Position numbers and translations under genes: made by a program
Source of the DNA: Agrobacterium vitis
Lineage (GTDB): Bacteria > Pseudomonadota > Alphaproteobacteria > Rhizobiales > Rhizobiaceae
Reading direction: 5' to 3'
Assembly (NCBI RefSeq): GCF_013337045.2
Contig: NZ_CP118262.1
Location: 1 to 64,000 of the forward strand
Length of the DNA: 64,000 nt
Shown here: positions 35,631-44,376 of the stretch, in pieces
How the letters are laid out: the number at the start of each line of letters is the position of its first letter
Numbering within the stretch: position 1 is the stretch's first letter
Notes under the pieces: generated by a model
Seen by the model: the letters and a program-made list of their open reading frames with translations, nothing else
Told to the model about the DNA's origin: nothing
The model's database searches: none

Positions 35631-37430
35631 TCAAGCAGCACCCCAAACCTCCAAATCTGAGCCAACCGCGTTCGCCGATAGTCTTGCTGCAAGGAGTAAC
35701 GTGTTGAGTTGTTTCATCTTCAGGGTTCTTCTTTGGGAAGCTTGGCCATTCGCACATTCGTCATGTTCGGTCTCCGTTAATTGAGGCTGAAGAATCACTA
35801 CTCGCTTTTTGTAGCCGATGGGAAGCGCCTGAACTCGGGCGATAAGTCCAGTTCTGTCTGGTTGTCGAATACCGTTGTGCCAAACGGCGCCCGCGATAAG
35901 ATGATGGCGTCCAGCGTCTAGCGTGTCTGTCAAGGATTGTCGTTCCAGATGACGAAGGTTCTTGACGGCTTGACCCGTAACGACCTCGTACTTCGACGCG
36001 GAGACTTCCCTTGTGACAGCCGAAGAGCCAGCCCCTTTTGCGTGGATCAGAGTGACAAGGTTTGTGGCATCATCAATGTGAACGAAATCAGCAAGTTCCA
36101 TCGAACCGTCATCGCTAGCCAACCAGCCGGTGTTAAAAATGTCGTGGCAATAGCCAAATAGCGAGTCGTCGTGCTGACCCGGCGCCTTCGGCGTCCCGAT
36201 AGACAAACCGAGGGTCTGCCCTACCAGTATAACTGGCTTTTCCTGTGTCACATTGTAATTGGCTAAGTTCTTGAACTGCCAATTGGGAAACCACTGGTCA
36301 GTGTAAGCGCTTCTGAAACATTTTCCTCCGGAAATAGTATGGCCACTGCCATAGTAGATTTTGAGCCAATCATATTCCGCTATCAGGGCATCGAAAGCCG
36401 CCCGGCCGGCCGCTCCTGTCACGGGTCGAGTCGTCCAGTCAAAACCGAGTGTGATCTTGTCGCCAGCTAGAGTCGGAGTGATAGATAGGTCTCCTAGTAG
36501 CGTCGTTTCGAAGGTCACTGTTGCGACGAGATTCGGTCCTGCGCCAGGAACCACGGAGAATTCGGCCCCGTAGGCCCATTGTGCGGCGCGTTCCTTCAGG
36601 GTCTGATCGGTGTCCTCAGCCAAAAGTTCCGGTGGAACCACGGCGATCGCGTCGCCGTCGCTGACGGTTGCCAGATCGTTAACCGCCTGCGCAAGAGCAG
36701 GGAAGCGCACGGTTGGTGGAGTCGCCCCGACCGAAGCCGCCACGTCGAGCAAGATCTCCGTGTCCGCTAAGAAGTCAGCCCAAGTCTTGGGGCGGTTGAG
36801 CCAGAGGCGAGCGTCATCTGGGGAGGCACCGACCACTTGACTCACTGCGCCACTCGACAGGACCAGCGGCACTTTGCTGCGGACCGCCTTAAAGGCGTAG
36901 GTCTGATCGCCGAGAGGATCAATGGCGAACTCCAATGCACGTCCCATCAAGGTCTTCGCGTCAGGCTTGGCGTCAGAGCGGGCGTGAATACCGTCTAACC
37001 ACAGCGCTTTGGTCTCACTGCCGACGAAGCCGGATTCGATCTCGGTTCGGGAGATGGGGCGTGCCGCTGTGAGTTTGCGATCAATCTGCGGACGAACGGC
37101 AGACTCGGATGCAGAGATTGCGGCTAAGCTTCCTTTCACTGAAATGGTCAGGAGGTGGTGGGCCAGATCAGTATATGTTCCCGATGGCGCCCAGGCCGGT
37201 TCCGACCGGTGTTGATATTCAATGGTTACCGTGCGCAACGCACCGCTTACGATGGGTGGGGATGTTCTGAGGAGGGTTCTCGGGCCAACAGCCACGCCTA
37301 TCAAAGCTTCGAGCTCAGCTGTGAGAGCCCGGAGAAGGCGGGCGTTGGCGATTTTGCCTACACCCCGCAAGAGCATGGGTGCAAGATAGGGGCGGAGCGG
37401 TATCGTAGCGTGCGAGCGAGCCATGCCCAC
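35631..37430 (-). CDS. Large unknown protein with a nuclease-like C-terminal motif
   Basis: 599 aa from GTG 37430 (ATG 37424 possible; neither has a strong ribosome site). No family recognised. A long N-terminal half is followed by GYCHDIFNTGWLASDDGSMELADFVHIDDATNLVTLIHAKGAGSS and YEVVTGQAVKNLRHLE. The E-x-A-D-F ... I-H-x-K spacing resembles PD-(D/E)xK-type nuclease cores seen at the end of some defence proteins. Divergent from the NA37-like/RelA-SpoT pair with a 157-bp gap, so the three genes may form one system. Confidence 0.65.
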   Translation of the reverse strand: MGMARSHATIPLRPYLAPMLLRGVGKIANARLLRALTAELEALIGVAVGPRTLLRTSPPIVSGALRTVTIEYQHRSEPAWAPSGTYTDLAHHLLTISVKGSLAAISASESAVRPQIDRKLTAARPISRTEIESGFVGSETKALWLDGIHARSDAKPDAKTLMGRALEFAIDPLGDQTYAFKAVRSKVPLVLSSGAVSQVVGASPDDARLWLNRPKTWADFLADTEILLDVAASVGATPPTVRFPALAQAVNDLATVSDGDAIAVVPPELLAEDTDQTLKERAAQWAYGAEFSVVPGAGPNLVATVTFETTLLGDLSITPTLAGDKITLGFDWTTRPVTGAAGRAAFDALIAEYDWLKIYYGSGHTISGGKCFRSAYTDQWFPNWQFKNLANYNVTQEKPVILVGQTLGLSIGTPKAPGQHDDSLFGYCHDIFNTGWLASDDGSMELADFVHIDDATNLVTLIHAKGAGSSAVTREVSASKYEVVTGQAVKNLRHLERQSLTDTLDAGRHHLIAGAVWHNGIRQPDRTGLIARVQALPIGYKKRVVILQPQLTETEHDECANGQASQRRTLKMKQLNTLLLAARLSANAVGSDLEVWGAA

Positions 37431-37587
37431 AACTAATCAGTTTGGGACGATGTGTCGAGATTGATGATTGCGGGGTTCATCCTCATTCTCTGTGATTCAG
37501 CGGCGGTAAATGTTCGTCTGCTTGTGCGGGACAGGTATTCTATGTAGCTGTTGTAAAATTGAAGTATTCGGCAGCGAGGGGATAAGC

Positions 37588-38607
37588 TTGCCTATCGAGA
37601 GCATCCATACATACCTTGTCTATCCGAATAAGGGGGCTGCCGACCCGTCAGCCATCGTCGGGAGCCAAGTACCGCATGAAGGCGACATGTTCGTCCTAAT
37701 GAGGAACGTGTACGAAAAGGCCGATACCGAATGCAACATCGGCATCGCCTTCAATAAGGGCAACGGCGGCGCTCAAGCGAACGCGCGTCGCGACATGTTG
37801 ATTGCCTATGCCTCAGCGCCTGGGGTCGATTTGGGTCGCGTGCTAGCTGAGGAACTGGCGACAGTAACGACACGTCGCTCGGGGCTCGGGCTTCTATTCC
37901 TGATCAAAGGAACCGAAGGCGCCGAGCACAAGGTGGTAATATCACGCTTTCGTGCCAACAACGGCGTGGTCGTAAACGAGGCTGCCGACATGCTGACGGT
38001 CGAATTCATCGACCGCGTATTCATGAAGAATGCGCATTCCTACAAAGCTGTCGTCTACAAGCATCAGTCATTCCAAGGTGGCTTCTGGAATGGAATGGCC
38101 GTCGACAAGCAGATTAACAGCCAGGATCTGGAGTCGTCGGACTACTGGGTTAAGGAGTTTCTGCTGTCGGACTTCATGACAAGTCCCGCGTTTGGCACCC
38201 GTCGTCTCGCTGTCGCACTGAAGAAAGCCATCAAGGCTACAGATGATCTAGAAGTTAAGCGCCAGATCACCGCCGCAGCTACGCTTGCCAGTGGACTTGG
38301 TGCGGAGACATTAAGCGTTGAGGCGTTCTGTAATCGATACGGATTTACCGAGGGTGCAAAGGCCGCCGTGGTGAAGCAGCTCGAACGAGCTGACCTGGCC
38401 AATGATAATTTCCAGTTCGATGCAGCCGAGTTCACAAAGCGATTGCCCTATCGGACGGTGGAGCTGGACAACGGAGCCATGCTCACTGCCGACGCTGCGT
38501 CCTTCGATAAGGTCTTCGAACACACGCCCGTTGAAGAAGGGGCCGACAGGATACGCTTCAGCACAGTCGGCTCGGTTGTTAGCGAAAAACTGGAGAAAGG
38601 TAGATGA
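37588..38607 (+). CDS. NA37 (nucleoid-associated)-like protein, unknown role
   Basis: 339 aa from TTG 37588, chosen because gagggg lies 7 bp upstream and the preceding Cys-rich stretch looks noncoding. LPIESIHTYLVYPNKG, RRSGLGLLFLIKG, VVISRFRANNGVVVNEA and SYKAVVYKHQSFQGGFWNGMAVDKQIN recall the NdpA/NA37 nucleoid-associated fold, but the match is by eye and weak. The stop overlaps the RelA/SpoT gene by ATGA, so the two are translated together. Confidence 0.6.
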   Translation: MPIESIHTYLVYPNKGAADPSAIVGSQVPHEGDMFVLMRNVYEKADTECNIGIAFNKGNGGAQANARRDMLIAYASAPGVDLGRVLAEELATVTTRRSGLGLLFLIKGTEGAEHKVVISRFRANNGVVVNEAADMLTVEFIDRVFMKNAHSYKAVVYKHQSFQGGFWNGMAVDKQINSQDLESSDYWVKEFLLSDFMTSPAFGTRRLAVALKKAIKATDDLEVKRQITAAATLASGLGAETLSVEAFCNRYGFTEGAKAAVVKQLERADLANDNFQFDAAEFTKRLPYRTVELDNGAMLTADAASFDKVFEHTPVEEGADRIRFSTVGSVVSEKLEKGR

Positions 38608-39215
38608 CGGTAGAAGCTCAATATCGAGCGCGATACGAAACCGTGCTCTTTCCCATCGCCGATAAGCTTTCCACCTTATTGCACGAGATCTTCGCAGGTC
38701 AGCCGCGGATCGATCGCATCTCGACGCGCCCGAAGTCCGTGGAGCGCTTCGTAGGGAAAGCCACTGCGGAGAAGGATGGCAAAGCGAAGTACGATGCTCC
38801 GCTTCATCAGATACAGGATCAGATCGGCGCGCGGATCATCACCTTCTACAAGGATGATGTGCATAGGATTTCGGAGGAAGTTCAGCGCTACTTCCACGCG
38901 ATCGAGTCGAAAGACATGTTGCCGGAGAACGAGTGGGAATTTGGATATTTTGGAAATCACCATATTCTTATGCTGCAGCAAGATCTGATCGACCCGAATT
39001 TCAACAAGGACCTTGTGCCCTATTGCTTCGAGCTGCAGATTAAGACGCTCTTTCAGCATGCGTGGTCCGAGGCGAACCACGATCTCGGCTATAAGCCCGG
39101 GCAGCAGCCACTCGAAAGCGATGAGTTGCGACAGCTTGCCTTCACTTCCGCTCAGGCGTGGGGAGCGGATCGGGTGTTCAACGACCTGTTCGTAAAGCGG
39201 AGCTCGCAGCATTGA
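38604..39215 (+). CDS. RelA/SpoT-domain (alarmone synthetase-like) protein
   Basis: 203 aa, synthetase domain only; no HD hydrolase, TGS or ACT. Motifs line up with small alarmone synthetases: TRPKSVERFVGKA, IQDQIGARIITFYKDDV (the DLxAxRI box), EFGYFGNHHIL (Tyr that stacks on the acceptor nucleotide), and FELQIKTLFQHAWSEANHDLGYK. Members make (p)ppGpp or ppApp, or pyrophosphorylate tRNA as toxSAS toxins. Coupled by 4 bp to the NA37-like gene; no classic antitoxin is next to it. Confidence 0.88.
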   Translation: MTVEAQYRARYETVLFPIADKLSTLLHEIFAGQPRIDRISTRPKSVERFVGKATAEKDGKAKYDAPLHQIQDQIGARIITFYKDDVHRISEEVQRYFHAIESKDMLPENEWEFGYFGNHHILMLQQDLIDPNFNKDLVPYCFELQIKTLFQHAWSEANHDLGYKPGQQPLESDELRQLAFTSAQAWGADRVFNDLFVKRSSQH

Positions 39216-39281
39216 GAACAACTGCTGCAGGCCTTTATATCGTGTTCGCTTAGATGGTCACTCCGCGTTGGCTTTCTGAAG

Positions 39282-39764
39282 TCAGGCCGGCTCGACCTCG
39301 GCCGCTTCCGAATGATCCTTTAGGGCCTGGGCTTCCTCCAAAGAGATTTTGCTGGCCACATATTCCTCCAGCTCGGCAGCGTGGTTTTCACAGCCCTTCG
39401 CCTGCTTGCGAAGAAGTAACATATGGTCAGAGAGTTCTCGCGGCGTGCAAAGGCTTATGGGAACCAGTGCCCTCTCACCGTTTCTGATCACGGGATATGA
39501 TTTAACCAAACGGGTATGGCCCGGAAACACCATCTGAGGAGAGGCGGGGTCGTCGCTCATGCCGATGCGCTTCAGCATTCGCGTCACTACCTTTACCAGT
39601 TCCTTTTTGGCAAACGCCCTGTAGAAGTCGGCATGAGGACTTGTCAGAGGCTTGTTCTTGAAAACTTCTTCAACAATCTGGCTCGGCTGTGCAATCTGGC
39701 CAGCATCCATCCGCTGTCCGATCAGCTTATGCAGCTCAGACAATAGTGCAGCGTCTTTGGCCAT
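39282..39764 (-). CDS. Hypothetical protein
   Basis: 160 aa from ATG 39764 (MAKDAALLSELHKLIGQRMDAGQIAQPSQIVEEVF). A longer frame upstream is unlikely. Basic, helical first half (YRAFAKKELVKVVTRMLKRIGM), a short beta-like centre (LVKSYPVIRNGERALVPISLCTPREL) and an acidic tail. No family recognised. Convergent with the RelA/SpoT gene. Confidence 0.6.
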   Translation of the reverse strand: MAKDAALLSELHKLIGQRMDAGQIAQPSQIVEEVFKNKPLTSPHADFYRAFAKKELVKVVTRMLKRIGMSDDPASPQMVFPGHTRLVKSYPVIRNGERALVPISLCTPRELSDHMLLLRKQAKGCENHAAELEEYVASKISLEEAQALKDHSEAAEVEPA

Positions 39765-40397
39765 GAGCTTCGTCCTATAAATCTTGAGCAGAGAAAAGGC
39801 ACGGCCGCGCAGGCGCTTCCGTTCCCGACGGCTCCCAGCGCTCGGGGAGCTTGTCTGGAAGGCATGCATTGCCCAGTGATAATCCACGGATTCTAAGGAT
39901 TGTCAAAGCAGATGTTCTGATTTTGTTCGTGGAAGCGATAACGCTAGTCGATAGGGTGCTTTGCGGAGTCGGTCCGACCATTATCCATTGTGGTGCATCT
40001 TTCCTCACGCTTGAACTAGCAGCACGTCCTGCCTAACGGGCAATACATCTTCCATAGCAAGGGACTCTACTGGTCGCTCGGTACGATTTTCGACAGTCAG
40101 CGTTCAAACCGCAGGTTCAAAGAGGGGGCTATATCGCATAGAAAATCGACGCCCGTACCTCAGAGCTTGGACTAGACGAGCTATGACCGCTTTGCGCCGT
40201 CACATCAGACATTGAGAGTGCGTCAGTAGATACCTGAAAGCTGACATTGCTGACCAAATGGCAATGACCTACACACAAAATTGCTCGGCATGAGGCGTCG
40301 CAAACGTGCCTTTGCGCCGTTGTAAAATCAGAAAATTAGCGACGTTACCTAACAGCTTGGCAGGGTTGGAAGCAGCAATCTGCCAACAGTGGGCCAT
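39765..40397. other. 633-bp stretch without a supported gene
   Basis: No frame with plausible codon use. The only repeat seen is ctttgcgccgt at about 40190 and 40311. Possibly eroded DNA at an island boundary. Confidence 0.6.
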
Positions 40398-41273
40398 TTA
40401 CCGACGAAACCGTGGTGTCCAACTTTCTTCCAAGGCTTCGATCTCTTCCGCATCTTCAATTTCATCAGGCGCAATAAAAAGCAGCGTGAGCTGGTAACCC
40501 TCCCGTTGAAGCAGCGTCTGCTCCAGAACTTTTGGGCAATGAGAACGGCCTTCACCGTTTAGCCAGACACTTCCCTGAATTTCAGCCCATTCTGACGGAC
40601 GGGATTGTGTGCGGTTAGAGGATCGCCCGGATAGGCTTCGCTCTGGAAGATGATGTTTCGAGCGAACCGACAGAGGTGGAAAATCCTTGGTCGCCCTGGT
40701 GTATCGAATAATCCCGTCTTTCGAGAATACGAACGCACAGCAATCATCGGTCAGCTCGACATACCGGGCAACAGTCGCCTCGACGCTTGTCCCGTATTGT
40801 CTAGCAAGCGTTTTGACGTGCTCTACGTCGGCATCGCCCAGTTTGCGCATATCGGAAACGAACCATGGCCTCGGCATGAGTATGCCGGCCGCAAACCGGT
40901 TGGCTTCTGTTTCCTGTTTCTGAACAAGCGTTTCAATCCGCCGCTCGATCATGTCCTTTTTCGTACAGCGCTGATCCCCCTTATGCCACGGGATCAAGAA
41001 ATGTCCGATCTCGTGAGCGATGGTGAAGCGTCGACGCCCACCCTTTGTCCCGGCCTTGTAGAGAATGACACCCTTCCGTTTGTCTGGATCGGTGGTGAGG
41101 CCGCCCTCGAACTCCTCTGTTTCCATCTCCAAAATGTCGATAATGTTGATGGAGCTTGCCAGATCTTCGATTGGGACCGGCGCCGCCCAGTCCGGGTGAT
41201 GGCGAAGGATGCAAGCGATGATAGACTCTGGAGCGGCACAGTCCGCGAGATCCATCATCAGCTCGTCGTTCAT
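40398..41273 (-). CDS. ImmA/IrrE-family metallopeptidase
   Basis: 291 aa. The zinc motif HEIGHFL is near residue 88 with Glu in KQETEANRFAAGILMP as third ligand, the ImmA/IrrE core. The first 70 residues and about 130 C-terminal residues are extra. Such proteases cut a partner repressor on a stress signal. Its start overlaps the XRE gene stop by 4 bp (ATGA), the usual ImmR-ImmA pairing. Confidence 0.9.
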   Translation of the reverse strand: MNDELMMDLADCAAPESIIACILRHHPDWAAPVPIEDLASSINIIDILEMETEEFEGGLTTDPDKRKGVILYKAGTKGGRRRFTIAHEIGHFLIPWHKGDQRCTKKDMIERRIETLVQKQETEANRFAAGILMPRPWFVSDMRKLGDADVEHVKTLARQYGTSVEATVARYVELTDDCCAFVFSKDGIIRYTRATKDFPPLSVRSKHHLPERSLSGRSSNRTQSRPSEWAEIQGSVWLNGEGRSHCPKVLEQTLLQREGYQLTLLFIAPDEIEDAEEIEALEESWTPRFRR

Positions 41274-41590
41274 TTCGCGTCCTTATCCTTCAGGCGGTCG
41301 GCGACAACGCGCAGCGTTTCCCAATCCTTATCAGATAGTTTGCCGCCGAACTCGCGAAAAAATTGTAATGAGGATCGGTCAAGCTCTTCCTGATCGTCCT
41401 CAGCAAGGTACTGGACGGTAACGTTGAAATGTGCGGCGAGCTTCTTAAGAAGCTCAAGGCCCGGATTGGTGCTGGTTCCCTTCTCCAGTTCCCAAATATG
41501 AGCCTTCGAAACTGACACCGCGTCGCCAACCTGTTGGAGCGACTCTCCGCGCTTCAACCGAAGCTCCTTGAGCTTCGAAGCTAATGACAT
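41270..41590 (-). CDS. XRE-family repressor, ImmR-like partner
   Basis: 106 aa. Helix-turn-helix KLKELRLKRGESLQQVGDAVSVSKAHIWELEKGTSTNPGLELLKKLAAHFNVTVQYLAED at the N-terminus; short acidic tail. Upstream partner of the metallopeptidase; it most likely represses its own promoter in the 149-bp gap before the divergent DUF2188 gene, and may control that gene too. Confidence 0.9.
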   Translation of the reverse strand: MSLASKLKELRLKRGESLQQVGDAVSVSKAHIWELEKGTSTNPGLELLKKLAAHFNVTVQYLAEDDQEELDRSSLQFFREFGGKLSDKDWETLRVVADRLKDKDAK

Positions 41591-41739
41591 TTTCGATCTC
41601 CATACATGCTCTTCGGACGCAGCCAGTATTTGGAAAACGCCGTTCTGTCAAATGAACGATGCGTTCGCAGTTGACAACGCCCTATTCGTTCACCATATCT
41701 TACGGCATGTCCATATTGGGACGGAAAGGAGGTGAGAAA

Positions 41740-41964
41740 ATGTCAGGAAAGAACCAACACGTTGTGCCGCATGCTAATGGTTGGGCAGTGCAGGGTGCCG
41801 GGAACAGCCGCGCCACTGCGGTTCACTCTACCCAAGCTGAAGCAACGGCTCATGCTCGTTCGATCGCGCAGAACCAACAGTCTGAACTGTTGATCCACGG
41901 CCGAAACGGTCAGATTCGTGAACGAGACAGTTATGGCAATGATCCCTACCCACCAAAGGGCTGA
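41740..41964 (+). CDS. DUF2188 small protein
   Basis: 74 aa from ATG 41740 with a very strong aaaggaggtga site. HVVPHANGWAVQGAGNSRATAVHSTQAEATAHARSIAQNQQSELLIHGRNGQIRERDSYGNDP is a complete DUF2188 domain. Function unknown; family members are small basic proteins. First gene of a three-gene set with a TIR protein; an intrinsic terminator follows at once, so this protein may be made in excess. Confidence 0.88.
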   Translation: MSGKNQHVVPHANGWAVQGAGNSRATAVHSTQAEATAHARSIAQNQQSELLIHGRNGQIRERDSYGNDPYPPKG

Positions 41965-41970
41965 TCCACC

Positions 41971-42003
41971 AAGACCGCGTTCATCCAGAGCGCGGTCTTT
42001 TTT
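41971..42003 (+). terminator. Intrinsic terminator between DUF2188 and TIR genes
   Basis: Perfect 9-bp stem aagaccgcg / cgcggtctt, 11-nt loop, then TTTT. It lies 6 bp after the DUF2188 stop and 47 bp before the TIR start. Either it separates two units or it works as partial termination. Confidence 0.88.
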
Positions 42004-42049
42004 GTGAGGGGATTCGCAGATTGGCGGATCGACAAAGGAGAAGAAAGAT

Positions 42050-42778
42050 ATGGCTAGATGCACCGCTCCAGTAAAGGGCCATCGATCAGCCGCTGCGGCA
42101 GCCGACTGTCCTGCTTGTGGAAGCCGCTATGGTCGCTATAGCAGTTCTAGAGGATACGGCGGCGCGTACAGCTCGTCCCCGAGTTCTTCATACTTCCAGT
42201 CAGGAAGCAGCAGCGGCCGAAGCAGCAGTAGTGGCGGGTCGGGGCGCCGCACTGCAAAGCCGCGATGGTCCGGAGCCGGTTCGACTGTGTTGTATACGCC
42301 CGAACAAGTGCAATCACTCACGCCTGTTCGCGAAAATGTCGAGAATTTAGCAGCGTCGCAGCCTGACCTTCGAGACGTTTTTCTTTGTCATGCGTGGGAT
42401 GACAGGCAGGGATCTGCCAAGGAACTGCATGACCTGCTCGAAGCGCGAGGTGTACGTGTGTGGTTCAGCGAGAAGGATCTTGGCCTTGGCGTGCCGATGA
42501 TGCGGGCGATCGATAAGGGTTTGATTAATTCCCGAGTTGGTATCGTTCTGGTGACCCCGGCTATGCTACGCCGTTTGCCGGCAGAAGGCATTGCAGACAA
42601 AGAGCTGTCAGCGCTTCTAAGGCGCGAGCGGCTCGTTCCGGTTGTTCACGGGACAACCTATGAAGAGCTTGAGCAGGTCAGCCTACTGTTAGCCTCCCGA
42701 GCTGGGTTGAGCACTGCCGAAGAGTCGATGGCGGAAGTCGCCGCTAAGATCGCCGAACTAGTTGTCACTCAGTCTTGA
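42050..42778 (+). CDS. TIR-domain protein with Cys/His N-terminal motif and Ser/Gly linker
   Basis: 242 aa. Residues 4-23 hold C4, H11, C20 and C23 (MARCTAPVKGHRS...DCPAC), a possible small zinc site. Residues about 30-70 are Ser/Gly/Tyr-rich linker. From about 105 a TIR domain: DVFLCHAWDDRQGSAKELHDLLEARGVRVWFSEKDLGLGVPMMRAIDKGLINSRVGIVLVTPAML, with the candidate catalytic Glu in FSEKD or DKELS. Bacterial TIR domains cleave NAD or make cyclic ADP-ribose signals in phage defence (family knowledge). Strong ribosome site aaaggagaag. Confidence 0.88.
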   Translation: MARCTAPVKGHRSAAAAADCPACGSRYGRYSSSRGYGGAYSSSPSSSYFQSGSSSGRSSSSGGSGRRTAKPRWSGAGSTVLYTPEQVQSLTPVRENVENLAASQPDLRDVFLCHAWDDRQGSAKELHDLLEARGVRVWFSEKDLGLGVPMMRAIDKGLINSRVGIVLVTPAMLRRLPAEGIADKELSALLRRERLVPVVHGTTYEELEQVSLLLASRAGLSTAEESMAEVAAKIAELVVTQS

Positions 42779-42795
42779 TGTTCCGGGAGGTCGAG

Positions 42796-43464
42796 ATGTC
42801 GATGCGCCGCGTACACCTTCGCAAACTCCTCAAAATTATGTTCCTGGAGGAAGGTCCTCGCCGATCGGCGCTCCGGACCGACATTCGAGAGGATCGTGCA
42901 AGAGCAGCGGATGACGGTGGCGAGGGCGGCGGGGATTTCTACGGGCCCTTCTGGAGTGACGCGAAGCGGCATGTTTTCGGCATGCACGATCTGCACGCCG
43001 CGACTGATGGGCGGATCGCCGGAAATGGCCGCCGGCAAAATCTCTATCCGCAGCTACGGGATGGCTTCCTACTTTGGTGGGACGAGAGGCGCCGCTGGAC
43101 GAACGCGCCCTTTGCGCCCGGACGACAGCTCGGGACGCAGTTTCCGTTTCCGGGGCTCGATGCCGTCGTGAAGGTCGACAATATTTTGTCCGCCCGCGAT
43201 GGTCGTGGCGTTGAGCATTACGTCTACCCCTATTTCTCAGAGACCCCTGTTCTGGACGAGCAGGCTGCGCGGCTCGGGCTTTGGCTGTTGGGCCAAGCGC
43301 TCCTCGGTGTACCTCACGAGGAGATCCGGGTTTTGGACGTTATCCGTGGCGAACCCTTCTCAATTGATCGCTATCCGCTTGCAGGAAACGAGGAAGATAG
43401 CTTCCGAGACCTATACGCTGCCCTCCTTGAAGAATGGGAAGCGCTTCGAGCAGAATACGACTGA
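42796..43464 (+). CDS. Unknown protein next to TIR gene
   Basis: 222 aa from ATG 42796 with gggagg 5 bp upstream; a TTG at 42775 would overlap the TIR stop. Pro/Trp-rich centre (FYGPFWSDAKRHVFG, GFLLWWDERRRWTNAPF, TQFPFPGLDAVVKVDNILSARDGRGVEHYVYPYFSETPVL) and an acidic helical C-terminus (LYAALLEEWEALRAEYD). No family recognised; compact, well-ordered composition suggests a real enzyme-like domain. Likely cotranscribed with the TIR gene, so a possible effector, sensor or inhibitor. Confidence 0.7.
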   Translation: MSMRRVHLRKLLKIMFLEEGPRRSALRTDIREDRARAADDGGEGGGDFYGPFWSDAKRHVFGMHDLHAATDGRIAGNGRRQNLYPQLRDGFLLWWDERRRWTNAPFAPGRQLGTQFPFPGLDAVVKVDNILSARDGRGVEHYVYPYFSETPVLDEQAARLGLWLLGQALLGVPHEEIRVLDVIRGEPFSIDRYPLAGNEEDSFRDLYAALLEEWEALRAEYD

Positions 43465-43667
43465 CGGTCCTGCCAGCAGATGTGAGAAGTATGCTCGCGG
43501 GACACCGATGCATATGCGGTTGTCGCAAAAGTGAAACTTAGTAGATCAGGGGGAAACGACTGTTCTCAGCCACAAACTGGCTGTCCTTGTCAGGCTAACG
43601 TGCTGAATCGTCAGTGAGAATGACACCTTAGACATGATTTGGTAAACGGGCCGTAGGTTCGCATCCC

Positions 43668-43914
43668 TTCAAGGCGCACCTTGAATTTAGCCAACTCATT
43701 TCTTCGGGAAGGCTTTGGGCTTCGGTTGATACAATCGCCTTTTGGCATTCGAGCGCAGAGCATTTCGAACATCCTTGTCCACGATCGACAGGTCGAACCA
43801 TTCCGGATCAAAGTAGCCGCCGCACCACCGACTGGTTTCGGCGTGTTCAGGATCTTCCCCGTCGGCGATGGTCTTCAGGAACCGCTCATATCCTGCCCCC
43901 CCCCAACATCTTCG
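43668..43914 (-). pseudogene. Partial copy of the pRiA4b ORF-3-like gene (3' part)
   Basis: 247 bp nearly identical to 56524-56771, which is the 3' end of the intact gene at 56552-57175. Same orientation. The copy ends in a C-tract (9 C) where the intact gene has aaaccccgc, and the 5' two thirds are absent. Cannot encode a full protein. Otherwise nothing is recognised between 43465 and 44061. Confidence 0.85.
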
Positions 43915-44376
43915 TAACTATCCGGTGAAGGCCGCTACGGTTTCGCCTGATGGAATACCCACGTTTAGCGAACGCGCTGTTTAGCCGGATCGGGAGGTTC
44001 GGGTTGAAAGCTGCTTGTCCGCCGCCGTGGACAGAAACGGACAAGCCGCCACAGAGGTTCGCTACTTCAGGGGCAGGAAGAGCTCTGCCACCGCCGCATG
44101 TTCAGGTGCTTCGGGAAAGAAGGTGAGACGCTGGCAATACAGGGGGAAATCCCTCGCTTCCTCGCCACTGGCCGGCAGCCAATCGCGATAGAGGTAAAGC
44201 GCGGCAGGCTCCAGATCATCAGTGTTGCCGACGACTTTCAGCACGGCGCAACGGCCACCGGGGATCATGCCCGCCTCGATATGCTCTCCATTCGTCTTGA
44301 TCGGCTGATCAGTGCTGACACAAAGGTCCAGTCGATACTCGTCCGGAGACGTCACCCGCGGACGCCCTTCTAAGAG

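Noticed and set aside
37510..37587. Cys-rich N-terminal extension of the NA37-like protein
   Set aside because: The stretch lacks a ribosome site and looks noncoding; the TTG at 37588 has a good site and starts the ordered domain.
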